This document shows, in pieces, positions 19,563 to 28,164 of a stretch of DNA of 64,000 nt; position 1 is the stretch's first letter, and each line of letters opens with the position of its first letter. The notes below the pieces were generated by a model. It searched no databases, had not been told where the DNA came from, and saw only the letters and a list, made by a program, of their open reading frames with translations. The stretch comes from Chryseotalea sanaruensis (GTDB lineage Bacteria > Bacteroidota > Bacteroidia > Cytophagales > Cyclobacteriaceae): assembly GCF_003990915.1 (NCBI RefSeq), contig NZ_BHXQ01000002.1:434001-498000 (forward strand), in the 5' to 3' direction. A program made the position numbers and the translations under genes.

Positions 19563-20324
19563 TTATTGATCAAGCCATTGCTTGAATTGTGCTGCACGTT
19601 CTCTGCTAACTGTCAATTCCATGTCAGTAGTTACAGAAGGCTTAACTTCCATGTTTGCTACATTCCCTTTCACTTCACTAATCGCTGATGCTGCTACAAT
19701 AAATTTTCTGCTAATTCTAAAAAATAAAAGTGGGTCTAACAAATTTTCCACTTCATCCAGTGTTGAATCCAGGAGGAGCTTTTTTCCATCAGTCTTTGCC
19801 ACAGCATAAACCATCTTGCCCTCTACATAAAAGAATGCCACCTGTGTGGATTCAATAAACACCAACTTATTTCCTGCTTTTGCTACAAAACGATACTTGT
19901 ACTTCTTGTTTAGATCGTCTAATGTTTTCTTCAGCGACAAAATATCTATTGAAGCATTAGTTTTCGATTCCTTAGTTCTCCTAAACTTTTCCAGCGCTGC
20001 CTTTAGTTCACTTTGTTGAATTGGTTTTAACAAATAATCAATGCTATGAAATTTAAAAGCCTTTAGCGCGTATTCATCAAAGGCTGTAGTAAAAATAATG
20101 GGAATGTCCGTTTTAGTTTGCTCTAGTATACTAAAACTCTTTCCGTCAGCTAACTGTATATCTAACAACAATAAGTCAGGGTCGTTACCCTCATTCAAAA
20201 AAGATACTGTTTCTGAAACACTATCCGTTTGGGCTAAAATCGTAAAATCATCAGCGCATAAATGCAATAGTCTGACAAGTCTTTCGCTTGCCAGAGGCTC
20301 ATCTTCTGCAATTAATATTTTCAT
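19563..20324 (-). CDS. LytTR-type response regulator
   Basis: 253 residues: a CheY-like receiver (acidic pocket AEDEP near residues 6-10, phospho-acceptor Asp55 in LLLLDIQLADG, conserved Thr/Ala in IIFTTAFDEYA, Lys in YLLKPI) and a C-terminal LytTR DNA-binding domain (YRFVAKAGNKLVFIESTQVA ... LLFFRISRKFIVAASAISEV). LytTR domains bind paired direct repeats rather than using helix-turn-helix. The start overlaps the stop of the histidine-kinase gene by 4 nt (ATGA), making a classic coupled two-component system. Targets are not evident; the small exported protein immediately downstream is a candidate. Confidence 0.95.
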   Translation of the reverse strand: MKILIAEDEPLASERLVRLLHLCADDFTILAQTDSVSETVSFLNEGNDPDLLLLDIQLADGKSFSILEQTKTDIPIIFTTAFDEYALKAFKFHSIDYLLKPIQQSELKAALEKFRRTKESKTNASIDILSLKKTLDDLNKKYKYRFVAKAGNKLVFIESTQVAFFYVEGKMVYAVAKTDGKKLLLDSTLDEVENLLDPLLFFRISRKFIVAASAISEVKGNVANMEVKPSVTTDMELTVSRERAAQFKQWLDQ

Positions 20325-21376
20325 ATTCTTTCCACCTCCAATAAGGGAAGTTTCACCGTAAATGAATCCTCAGTTTTAATCACCTCTACCGGATCACTTG
20401 TTAAAAACATATAACGGCTCTTTATGTTTTTCAATCCAACCTGTGTTGAAGGTTCTTTATCCAGCTTTTCCTGAAGATTATTTGTTATAATTAATTGGTT
20501 TCCATTAGTTATAATACTTAACCTGAGTATTTCCTTTTTAGAAAGCACATTATGTTTAATGGCGTTTTCTACCAATAATTGAAGCGAGGATGGTGCTACA
20601 AACAACTTATTTTTCTCTTCTTCAATGCTAATATTCACTTGTAGGCTTTCTCCAAAACGAATATGTAATAAATATAGGTACGCATCAATAAACGTAATCT
20701 CTTCTTCGAGCAAAACCAGTTTTTTATTTTGACTGCTCAGCAAGTACCGATAAACAGAAGATAGCTGATCAATAAATTTTGCTGATTTGTCTACATCTTT
20801 ATAAATCAAAGACGATAGCACGTTAAAACTGTTAAATAGAAAATGTGGATTAATCTGATTACGCAATGCCTCGAACTTTGCTTCAGTGCTTTGCTGTTTT
20901 AACTCAGCCGCTTCAACTTGTGCGCGCTTCAGTTTTTCCATGAAGTAAACAATGGCATTTACACAGTTAAGAAAAAGGTTAACTCGGAAACCGAATGCTA
21001 GTAAAAGTGTAATGTGTGTTGTGTTAATTATAAATGGCATTCCCAATGCCAGATACAATAAATAAAGAGAGAGTAAGGCTATAAAAGCAACATTAATAAG
21101 GCTGATTAAAAAAAGTGAAATCAGTGGGTGAATTTTCTGACCTTGTCCTTTCTTCTCAATTTTTTCGCTTGCCCAACGGTTAGTCTCCCACACGCCCAAT
21201 ACCACAACAAATAAAACTGCAAAAAGGTAAGGGCTTTCCAGTTTAAAGTCGAAAAACTGATTACCTACCGTAAACAGGATGTTAAAGAAAGAATATCCTG
21301 CTAGCAGTAGTATGTAGAGTAGGCGATGGCGAACTGAAAACACAGTCTTAATACTTTCAATGAATATATGAAACAA
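20321..21376 (-). CDS. LytS-like sensor histidine kinase (His_kinase family)
   Basis: 351 residues. Four hydrophobic helices occupy roughly residues 15-150, followed by a short coiled coil (AQVEAAELKQQSTEAKFEAL) and the His_kinase H-box NQINPHFLFNSFN with His178 as the likely phosphorylated residue. The ATP-binding N-box is LQLLVENAIKHNV, and a G-box-like region follows at VGLKNIKSRYMFL. It has no extracellular sensor domain of any size, so the signal is probably sensed within the membrane. Partner of the coupled LytTR regulator. Confidence 0.93.
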   Translation of the reverse strand: MFHIFIESIKTVFSVRHRLLYILLLAGYSFFNILFTVGNQFFDFKLESPYLFAVLFVVVLGVWETNRWASEKIEKKGQGQKIHPLISLFLISLINVAFIALLSLYLLYLALGMPFIINTTHITLLLAFGFRVNLFLNCVNAIVYFMEKLKRAQVEAAELKQQSTEAKFEALRNQINPHFLFNSFNVLSSLIYKDVDKSAKFIDQLSSVYRYLLSSQNKKLVLLEEEITFIDAYLYLLHIRFGESLQVNISIEEEKNKLFVAPSSLQLLVENAIKHNVLSKKEILRLSIITNGNQLIITNNLQEKLDKEPSTQVGLKNIKSRYMFLTSDPVEVIKTEDSFTVKLPLLEVERI

Positions 21377-21384
21377 ATATAATA

Positions 21385-21416
21385 TGAAAAGCCCGCCCGA
21401 AGGCTAAGGCTTTTCA
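21385..21416 (-). terminator. Rho-independent terminator of the FAS1 gene
   Basis: Outer arms TGAAAAGCC / GGCTTTTCA (9 bp). On the minus strand an inner stem closes on a TTCG tetraloop (GCC-TTCG-GGC) and TTTT follows the stem. It lies between the FAS1 gene end (21434) and the histidine-kinase start (21376), so it separates the two transcription units. Confidence 0.8.
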
Positions 21417-21433
21417 CAACCAAACAACCGTGA

Positions 21434-23278
21434 TTATAGCTCAGGTACCAATACTGTATCAATTACATGAACAACACCATTGGTTGCCAAAATATTGAGC
21501 GATGCTGCTACTAAACCAGCCTCATTGGCACTTCCAGATGCCCCTGTAATTGTTAACGTTGATACGTTAACATTTACTGATTGCTCCAGGGTTGCTAAAG
21601 ATCCTGATTGAAGGTCTGTTGAGAAAGCACGTGCTCCAACTATGTGATGTTTGAGTACTTTTTCCAAACCATCCTGGCCAATAGCATTTACAACACCGTC
21701 TAAATCTTCAACACTTAATGTTGTATATAATGCTTCAAAAGCGGCATCGGTTGGTGCAAACACAGTTAAGTTAGCCGACTCATCAGAAGCGGCATCCACC
21801 AATGATGGTACCAATTGTAAAGCCGCCAATAATTGGGTGAATTGAGGCTCCGCTGCTCCAGCACTAGCAATAACTATCTGAGCAATATTTTGCGTTGGTG
21901 GCAACAATGTTCTATTGATTACATGTACTACACCGTTGCTTGCCTGAATATCTGTAGCAATTACTTCTGTTTTACCATTGATGAAAACACCAGCTGTACC
22001 ATTGTTGCTCAGATAGAAATCTTTTTCTAAGAGCGTTTCAATGTTCGCACTACCTGTTGGTAATCCTGCAGCAAGTACTTCTGTTCCTAAAACATGGTAT
22101 AACAATATGTCCGCTAAATCATTATTGTCTGTTGGCAAGGTTGTGATGCCAGCTGCTTCAAAAGCTGCATTGTTAGGTGCAAATACAGTAAGATTAGCGG
22201 CAGGATCTATCAATGCATTTAATAAACCAGCTTGCACGACTGCAGCAGTTAGCGTAGAAAAATCTTTGTTGAAGTATGCTGGTTCTACTACCGTATTTAC
22301 AATTGGTAAAATAGAAGGATTAACCAATACTGCGTTAACAACGTGCACTATTCCATTGGTTGCCTCAATGTCGGCAGTAGTAACAGTTGAGTTTCCATTT
22401 AATACAACTCCACTGCTAACGTTAACTTGAATTAATTCCTGGCTTACTGTATTTACAGTACCATTTGTTAAGTCAGTTGAAGCAACTGCTGCACTAGCAA
22501 CTACGTGGTATTCTAAAATCTTTCTTAATACCGACTCAGGAATAACATCCAATGAAGGTTGACCAATAACTGTCAAAAGATTTGCGAAAGCTTCGTTAGT
22601 TGGAGCAAACACAGTAAAAGCACCGTTACCACTTAGCGTAGTTACTAAATCAGGAAATTTTGTAAGCGCAGCAACTAAAGTTGAAAGACTAGGTGTAGCC
22701 TGAGCCAATTGAACGATGTTTTGTGTTGGTGCTGTCAGTATTTCAAGCACTGCTGCAGGCACTAAGACTGCGTCTATCACGTGAACAACACCATTAGATG
22801 CATCAACATTTGCTGTAGTTACGTTAGTAGAGCCATTTAGGACAACGCCATTGGCGCTCACAACAACAGCAACCGACTCTCCATTTACAGTTGCATAACT
22901 TTGTGATTGTAATTGACTTGAGTTTAATTTAGCTGAAGCAATCACGTGGTATTCCAAAACATCTCTTAAGATATCTTGTGGAATTTCGTCAATGCTCTCT
23001 AATTCTAAAAAAGTAAGCAGGTCATCAAAGGCAGCATTGTCGGGAGCAAATACTGTAAAGTTGCCAGATGTGCTTAAGGTTGTAACCAGATCAGGAAACC
23101 TTGTAAGCGCCTGCACAAGCGAACTTAAATTCGAGTTTCCTTGTGCTAATTGCACAATGTTTTGTCTGTTGACTTCATCATCGTCATCGCAACTAATGGC
23201 AGTAAAAGCCATGAGTAACGTAAGAACAATAATTCGCCCCATGAATAAGGTGCGTGATAAATAGTTGTTGTGTGTCAT
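21434..23278 (-). CDS. Lipoprotein with four fasciclin (FAS1) domains
   Basis: 614 residues. Lipoprotein signal with lipobox AIS-C (Cys30) followed by DDDDE, acidic residues often seen in surface-exposed Bacteroidota lipoproteins. Four FAS1 domains follow at about 40-180, 185-320, 325-460 and 465-614. Each shows the H1-like FTVFAPDNAAFDDL / FTVFAPTNEAFANL / LTVFAPNNAAFEAA / LTVFAPTDAAFEAL block and an H2-like NGVVHVIDAVL / NGIVHVVNAVL / NGVVHVINRTL / NGVVHVIDTVL block. FAS1 modules mediate cell adhesion. In-frame starts exist at GTG 23302, ATG 23278 and ATG 23242; 23278 was chosen to give a complete signal region. A hairpin terminator lies just downstream. Confidence 0.92.
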   Translation of the reverse strand: MTHNNYLSRTLFMGRIIVLTLLMAFTAISCDDDDEVNRQNIVQLAQGNSNLSSLVQALTRFPDLVTTLSTSGNFTVFAPDNAAFDDLLTFLELESIDEIPQDILRDVLEYHVIASAKLNSSQLQSQSYATVNGESVAVVVSANGVVLNGSTNVTTANVDASNGVVHVIDAVLVPAAVLEILTAPTQNIVQLAQATPSLSTLVAALTKFPDLVTTLSGNGAFTVFAPTNEAFANLLTVIGQPSLDVIPESVLRKILEYHVVASAAVASTDLTNGTVNTVSQELIQVNVSSGVVLNGNSTVTTADIEATNGIVHVVNAVLVNPSILPIVNTVVEPAYFNKDFSTLTAAVVQAGLLNALIDPAANLTVFAPNNAAFEAAGITTLPTDNNDLADILLYHVLGTEVLAAGLPTGSANIETLLEKDFYLSNNGTAGVFINGKTEVIATDIQASNGVVHVINRTLLPPTQNIAQIVIASAGAAEPQFTQLLAALQLVPSLVDAASDESANLTVFAPTDAAFEALYTTLSVEDLDGVVNAIGQDGLEKVLKHHIVGARAFSTDLQSGSLATLEQSVNVNVSTLTITGASGSANEAGLVAASLNILATNGVVHVIDTVLVPEL

Positions 23279-23408
23279 AACTTTTTGTTTAGTTAAAATC
23301 ACACGTACAACGGGCTCTTTAGGGGTATTTTAGTCAGGAACTCGCAGGTTGATCATTTTTGTGCCTGAAAAGTTAAATAGTGGGTACGAACCGTAGCCTT
23401 TTTGAAAA

Positions 23409-25352
23409 CTATAATTTGGGTTCTTCCTGCTTAAAGTCACCGCGTAGCTCGCGAAATCTTTTTCTCGCCTCAGCAACATATACGCTGCCTGGATACTGCG
23501 CCAACATTTTTTGATATTGATCCATCGCTTTATCCTTATCATTCAAATGACGTTCATAAATTTCGCCTATTGTAAAAAAGGCATCGTCAGCAAGTATATC
23601 TTCAGGGTATTCTTCTAAAATTTTTTGTAGTAATTTTTGTGCTTCCTCAGGTTTATTTTGTCGAAGCTTAATTTGTGCTTCCAGCCAGTAACAGTCGTCC
23701 TTAATGGCATAGTTTGTAAAAGTAACATAGACAGTATCGCTTGGATCTATGTTTCTTAAAAACTTATCTTCTTTATCTAAATCTCTTACCAAGCTATGTC
23801 CTTCCTGAATTGATGAAAGTCTTGCCAAAGCTTCTTCCATTTTGTTTTGCTTTAAGAGTAATTCTACTTTCGCAAATTCTCGTAAAGCAAGTCCGGCCGA
23901 GTCAATCGCAATATTTTCTTTGATGCGCATGCTCAGGTCCATAGCATCATTGGCTATTTCGCGCGTGGTTGCTTCCTTCAAAATATCAAGGTGCTCTTGG
24001 GCTAACATAAAATCACCTCGATAGTATGATAGTTTGGCATTTTTAAGTTTGGCCTCGTAGGCAAGTGTAGTTTCCTTATGCGTTTTTTCAACCTGAGCAT
24101 AAAGCAAGGCTGCTTCCCAAGGCTCCTCCTTAAAAATATAAATATCAGCGAGATCTAATTTCGCGCGTGATTTAATCTGAAGAGGTGTGTAAGCATCAGC
24201 TATTAATTTGGTCAATATTGCAATAGCTGTATCTGTTTCTTGCAAATATTCAGCCTTCATCACGCCAATGTTTCGCAAGGCATCGAGCGCTACAGGTTGT
24301 TTTGGATTTTGTTTTATGAAATCCCAATAAGCAGTAATTAACGTTTCAACAGAATCTTTTTGGATGGGATAACTATCACGCAACCTGGCTTCGCGTGAAC
24401 GGATGTAACCGAGCTGTGCCTCCTGTTGATTCTCGTTATTTTTAAAAGCATCTTTTACAAACCGAAATATTCTGCTAGCATTTTCATAATCTTTATTGTT
24501 AAGGGCAACCTCAGCAATTTCAAGACTTCTCGTTCCACCTGTTTTGTAACGTCTGTCATAAGCCCTTGCTTGAACAAATGCACCATAGAAATTTTTTTGT
24601 TGCAGCATTACCCAAATTAACAAATCTGTATAGACTTGTTGTTCTGGATCTTCTTGCACCTTTCTGTACAATAGTGCTTCAAGCACTTCCAGTTCTTCGG
24701 GCTTAGTTAACAATACTTGTAAAACGTTTTTTATGTACTGACTGTTGCCTACATTTTGTGTAGCATAATTCAAGTACTCTTCTGTCATTTTTTCCTTCTC
24801 GCCCTTAATGCGGTACAGTGTGGCTAGCTCAAGGCAATACATGGCAGGGTTACCCAGCTCATCTCTGCTTTCCAAAAGTGCAATAATGGCATAATCAAAT
24901 AACGAACGCGCCATAAAGTAGTCGTTCATTATTTTTATTCTGCCTAAACTTTGTTTGCTCTCTTGTATCAAATCCTTAAAATATTTATCAGCCTTTTGTA
25001 CTTCGCCCGACCGCATCATTACGCGACCAACATCAAGTTTAAATAGTAATTGTTCCGGCTCACGTTTTAATAATTTTTTTAGATAGTCTTGCGCCTCATT
25101 AAATTCTGCAAGATCAATCAGTGTGTTAATAAAGTTGTTGTGAATAAGTGCAGTGTTTGCAGAATTTTTTGCGAGCTCTCTGTACAGTTCAGCCGCCTTT
25201 AATTTTTCGCCCTTCAGTAAATATTCGTTGGCAAGTTGAACATCTTTTTGTTCTTGTCCTAAAACAAAAAATGGAAGTGATACGAGAACACACAATGTGT
25301 ATTTCCTTATTATCTTTATTATATATATATATATGTAATTATAATAGGTCAT
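23409..25352 (-). CDS. Exported TPR-repeat protein
   Basis: 647 residues. After an unusual Tyr/Ile-rich start (MTYYNYIYIYIIKIIRKY) comes a hydrophobic signal segment ending VLGQ, then TPR-type helices throughout, for example ANEYLLKGEKLKAAELYREL, AQDYLKKLLKREPEQ and ADDAFFTIGEIYERHLNDKD. The C-terminal repeats resemble the outer-membrane lipoprotein/YbgF-type TPR pattern (DKAMDQYQKMLAQYPGSVYV). There is no catalytic domain. The Tyr-Ile codons fall on a run of seven AT dinucleotides at 25321-25334, so start assignment is uncertain. Role unknown; envelope scaffold is the likely class. Confidence 0.8.
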   Translation of the reverse strand: MTYYNYIYIYIIKIIRKYTLCVLVSLPFFVLGQEQKDVQLANEYLLKGEKLKAAELYRELAKNSANTALIHNNFINTLIDLAEFNEAQDYLKKLLKREPEQLLFKLDVGRVMMRSGEVQKADKYFKDLIQESKQSLGRIKIMNDYFMARSLFDYAIIALLESRDELGNPAMYCLELATLYRIKGEKEKMTEEYLNYATQNVGNSQYIKNVLQVLLTKPEELEVLEALLYRKVQEDPEQQVYTDLLIWVMLQQKNFYGAFVQARAYDRRYKTGGTRSLEIAEVALNNKDYENASRIFRFVKDAFKNNENQQEAQLGYIRSREARLRDSYPIQKDSVETLITAYWDFIKQNPKQPVALDALRNIGVMKAEYLQETDTAIAILTKLIADAYTPLQIKSRAKLDLADIYIFKEEPWEAALLYAQVEKTHKETTLAYEAKLKNAKLSYYRGDFMLAQEHLDILKEATTREIANDAMDLSMRIKENIAIDSAGLALREFAKVELLLKQNKMEEALARLSSIQEGHSLVRDLDKEDKFLRNIDPSDTVYVTFTNYAIKDDCYWLEAQIKLRQNKPEEAQKLLQKILEEYPEDILADDAFFTIGEIYERHLNDKDKAMDQYQKMLAQYPGSVYVAEARKRFRELRGDFKQEEPKL

Positions 25353-25359
25353 GTGTTTT

Positions 25360-25416
25360 TGTGGATAAAGTACCTTCGTCTATTATTTGTATGCTTTGTT
25401 TTTATTATGTGGATTA
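25360..25416. promoter_or_regulatory. DnaA-box-like sequences upstream of the TPR gene
   Basis: TGTGGATAA at 25360-25368 is the exact reverse complement of the consensus DnaA box TTATCCACA, and TGTGGATTA at 25408-25416 differs at one position. They lie in the 212-bp AT-rich gap at 25353-25564. About 0.5 exact matches are expected by chance in this window, so one alone is not proof. See the mnmG-proximal region for the stronger cluster. Confidence 0.4.
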
Positions 25417-25564
25417 CAAGGATCTAATTTTGAATAAGTTAAGTGTTTTATCAACAATAAGTTTTATTGTGTATTAGAATATCGTTGATAGGTTGCAAAG
25501 TATGATATGTTGATGAAGTACGACCTGTCCACATAGAAACGTGCTTTTTAGTGTTTGTGTTTAC

Positions 25565-27295
25565 TTAATTGCTTTTCTCTTTCTTTGTGCCCAAGTTATT
25601 CACACCTTTTTCGGTATCTATCAACAAAGGACCATACTCCCAATTTGCTTTTATATTGAATTTAGGGCTTCCGGTATCATCGAAATAGTAGAATATTGGT
25701 TCCGGCTCTTCACTTTTAAAGTAATTACCTGCATCCCATTTTCCATTATTGTTAATGTCTTCGATTAATCGAACGCTGTATTCACCAGGCTCTATGTTGG
25801 TAAAACTAAATTTTGCTTGATTGTAAGCTGTTTGAATAACTTGTCCTTTACTATTTATCAGTTCTATAAAATAGTATAATGACTTTGAGTTACTATCAAC
25901 ATTAGTAATTGCTAAGTCTTCTTCAGAAAACATTTTAGGCTTTATATTAAGTCTTGCAGATGAGTCCTGGTCTACGCTAATTAGTGCACTCTTTCCTAGA
26001 ATCAATTCATTCAATTTGGAAACAGTATTTCCCTTTGATGTGAGACCTTTAGTTTTAGGTATTTCGGTTTCAATGACCTCTGAGCTTTTCGCAGCTTCAA
26101 GTTGTGGTAACAGTTTTGAGATTGTAATGGTAAGCAATTGAGTATCAAGTTTTATATCAGCCTGTTCTATTGAGTATCGTGTTAAAGAGTCTACACTGAA
26201 ATAAATACTGTCCAGATTTAGTTGCTTTAATGGCTTGTTAAATTTGATTAGTCCATTAAGCTGATTGTTCTTTTTTAGTATAGTAACCTGGTCTAAACTG
26301 CTTGTAAATTTGTCTAGTCTAGCTTGAGGATTTGGTGGATTAAACTTTACGTAAAGAGTAGTGTCTATTTGGTTGTTTAAGCTATCCCTGATAATGAACC
26401 TCGCATTGAGACTGTCTACATCTGTAAAGTTTTTGTAGACTTTAATTGAAGCTTTGTCTTCCCCGATCTGACTGATGTTTTTAACTTGGCCAGAGAATTG
26501 AAGGCTATAGCTTGCTATAGCCTTACTGGTTTTTACATAATAGTAATTTTGAAAAGGTTTAGCGCTGATGAATTTTATTGTTCGTGAGTCGAGCGATACT
26601 AAGGGTACTTCAATATTTTCTTCATTTTCTAGTAACGAGAATTTTCTAGTTAGGAAACCGTATTTCTCATTTCTCCCATCTACGATAAGATTCTTGTTCT
26701 TGTCTTGAAATGCGTACAAGTAGTAATTAGTTGGCTTTAGGTTTTCAATAACAAACTCACCGTTTTCATCAGCTTTAGTTACTATCTCTGCTCTATGTTT
26801 AAAAATATTAAATGTGTCATTCTGATAATGAAGGGCTATTGTCACATCCTTCATGGGTTTACCTGAAGGTAATTCATATACGTGGCCTGAAATTTTTAGC
26901 GAATCCAGGTATGTACCTGTACTAATGGCCAGCTTAACATCTTTAGCAATATTCTTTTCCGTTAAGTCTTGCACAGCTTCCCTGAAGTTTATGGTATAAG
27001 TAGTGCTGTCTCTCAACGGTGATTTAAGTTTGAGGATAACTTTGTTTCTTACAAAGCTGGTTTCGGTTTCTTTAATGTTTGGAGAAATAATAAGTTGCTC
27101 CTTTACAGCCATGAGCTGTATGGGTTCTGAAAAGGTGAGCTCAATTTGGTTTCCTTTAAAGTTTACACTTCCATTTTTAGGGTTGGACTCTAGAAGTACA
27201 GGAGGTTCTTCATCTTTAGGCCCGCCTGTTGGATTGGTTTGCTGGGCGCAGGATATTAATAGAACAACGTATAAAAGGGCTAAGACTCTGTTCAT
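25565..27295 (-). CDS. Lipoprotein with N-terminal bacterial Ig-like (Big_5) domain
   Basis: 576 residues. Lipobox LLIS-C at Cys16, then a TNPTGGPKDEEPPVLLESNP stretch that is the usual entry to the Bacteroidota Ig-like lipoprotein family. A Big_5-type domain follows (~30-130, NQIELTFSEPIQLMAVKEQL ... TTYTINFREAVQDL), then a carboxypeptidase-regulatory-like beta-sandwich (ISGHVYELPSGKPMKDVTIA ... GEFVIENLKPTNYYLYAFQD). A further beta region ends with EYSVRLIEDINNNGKWDAGN. Probably on the periplasmic face or cell surface; ligand unknown. The start overlaps the methyltransferase stop by 4 nt (ATGA), so it is the last gene of the mnmG run. Confidence 0.82.
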   Translation of the reverse strand: MNRVLALLYVVLLISCAQQTNPTGGPKDEEPPVLLESNPKNGSVNFKGNQIELTFSEPIQLMAVKEQLIISPNIKETETSFVRNKVILKLKSPLRDSTTYTINFREAVQDLTEKNIAKDVKLAISTGTYLDSLKISGHVYELPSGKPMKDVTIALHYQNDTFNIFKHRAEIVTKADENGEFVIENLKPTNYYLYAFQDKNKNLIVDGRNEKYGFLTRKFSLLENEENIEVPLVSLDSRTIKFISAKPFQNYYYVKTSKAIASYSLQFSGQVKNISQIGEDKASIKVYKNFTDVDSLNARFIIRDSLNNQIDTTLYVKFNPPNPQARLDKFTSSLDQVTILKKNNQLNGLIKFNKPLKQLNLDSIYFSVDSLTRYSIEQADIKLDTQLLTITISKLLPQLEAAKSSEVIETEIPKTKGLTSKGNTVSKLNELILGKSALISVDQDSSARLNIKPKMFSEEDLAITNVDSNSKSLYYFIELINSKGQVIQTAYNQAKFSFTNIEPGEYSVRLIEDINNNGKWDAGNYFKSEEPEPIFYYFDDTGSPKFNIKANWEYGPLLIDTEKGVNNLGTKKEKSN

Positions 27296-28164
27296 TTTTT
27301 GAAGATGTAGATTAAGCTTGAATACTGCTTATTGTTTTTAGCAAATAGATTTGAAAACAAACCAATGGCCAAGGCTTTAATGTAACGTATAATCCCCATC
27401 CCTTTATATCCTTCGCTGAGTAAGCTGACGTAGAATGAATCTAATTTCATCGGTAGTATTTGCTTTAGTTCGAAATTATTGTTTCGCAAAATTCGCTCCA
27501 TAGTCTGTTGGTTAAAGTGCCAGAGGTGTCTCGGTACATCGTATCCAGCCCAGTATTTTTTATAGAGCCTTGCATCGTAACTTAGGTGATTGGGTACAGC
27601 AATCAGTAAGGTTCCGGATTGGTCTAACAAATTGTAAATGGATGAAAGTGTTTCGTTCAGGTTTGGCACATGTTCCAAGACATGCCACATGGTGATGAGC
27701 TGATATTTCTCTTTTATCTGGTCAAGTCTTTCAAAAGTCCTAATGCCTTTGGCATCTGCAAGTTCCCTGGGCTGAGTGCCAGGTTCAACTCCAGTACATT
27801 GCCAATTATCATTGAGGCAGCTTTGCAAGAAGTCACCAGTTCCACATCCTATATCTAACAGATTTCCTTTTTGTGGAACCAACTTTTGAGCCAGTTTTCT
27901 TTTTCCTTTTAAAGTAAAAGACCTGGCGATTAAATATATCGAGTTGACAAGGCTATTGCCTTTGGCGGTGTGAGAGACGTAATCCGTGCTCTCATAGTAC
28001 CTACTAAGTTCCTCATCTTTAGGTCGTGGGCTGGTTGCCAACATTGTACACGTGGAACATTGTACCAGCGTAAATTGATTTTTAGAAACAGTGTAATCAG
28101 TGCATGTCAAAAAGTTTTTGAAATCATTTTGATCGCAGGCAGGACAAGAAGTAAGCGTTATCAT
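27292..28164 (-). CDS. Zinc-ribbon SAM-dependent methyltransferase
   Basis: 290 residues. The N-terminal CPAC...CSTC pair forms a putative zinc ribbon (residues ~8-40). A class I methyltransferase domain follows with motif I LLDIGCGTGDFLQS, the acidic residue in CTGVEPG, motif IV LITMWHVLEHVPNL and post-motif GTLLIAVPNHLSYDARL. This resembles the Methyltransf_23 group, which modifies small molecules, lipids or sugars; the substrate cannot be told. The gene overlaps mnmG upstream and the Ig-like lipoprotein downstream by 4 nt each, so the three are translationally coupled. Confidence 0.85.
   Translation of the reverse strand: MITLTSCPACDQNDFKNFLTCTDYTVSKNQFTLVQCSTCTMLATSPRPKDEELSRYYESTDYVSHTAKGNSLVNSIYLIARSFTLKGKRKLAQKLVPQKGNLLDIGCGTGDFLQSCLNDNWQCTGVEPGTQPRELADAKGIRTFERLDQIKEKYQLITMWHVLEHVPNLNETLSSIYNLLDQSGTLLIAVPNHLSYDARLYKKYWAGYDVPRHLWHFNQQTMERILRNNNFELKQILPMKLDSFYVSLLSEGYKGMGIIRYIKALAIGLFSNLFAKNNKQYSSLIYIFKK

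Noticed and set aside
22766..22790. Other CACGTG-containing sequences as extra parS sites
   Set aside because: CACGTG hexamers occur by chance in several coding regions (for example the FAS1 gene); their flanks do not match the parS arms.
21434..23278. Repetitive DNA that could be taken for a tandem-repeat or mobile element
   Set aside because: The repetition follows the four FAS1 domains in frame and is explained by protein-domain duplication.
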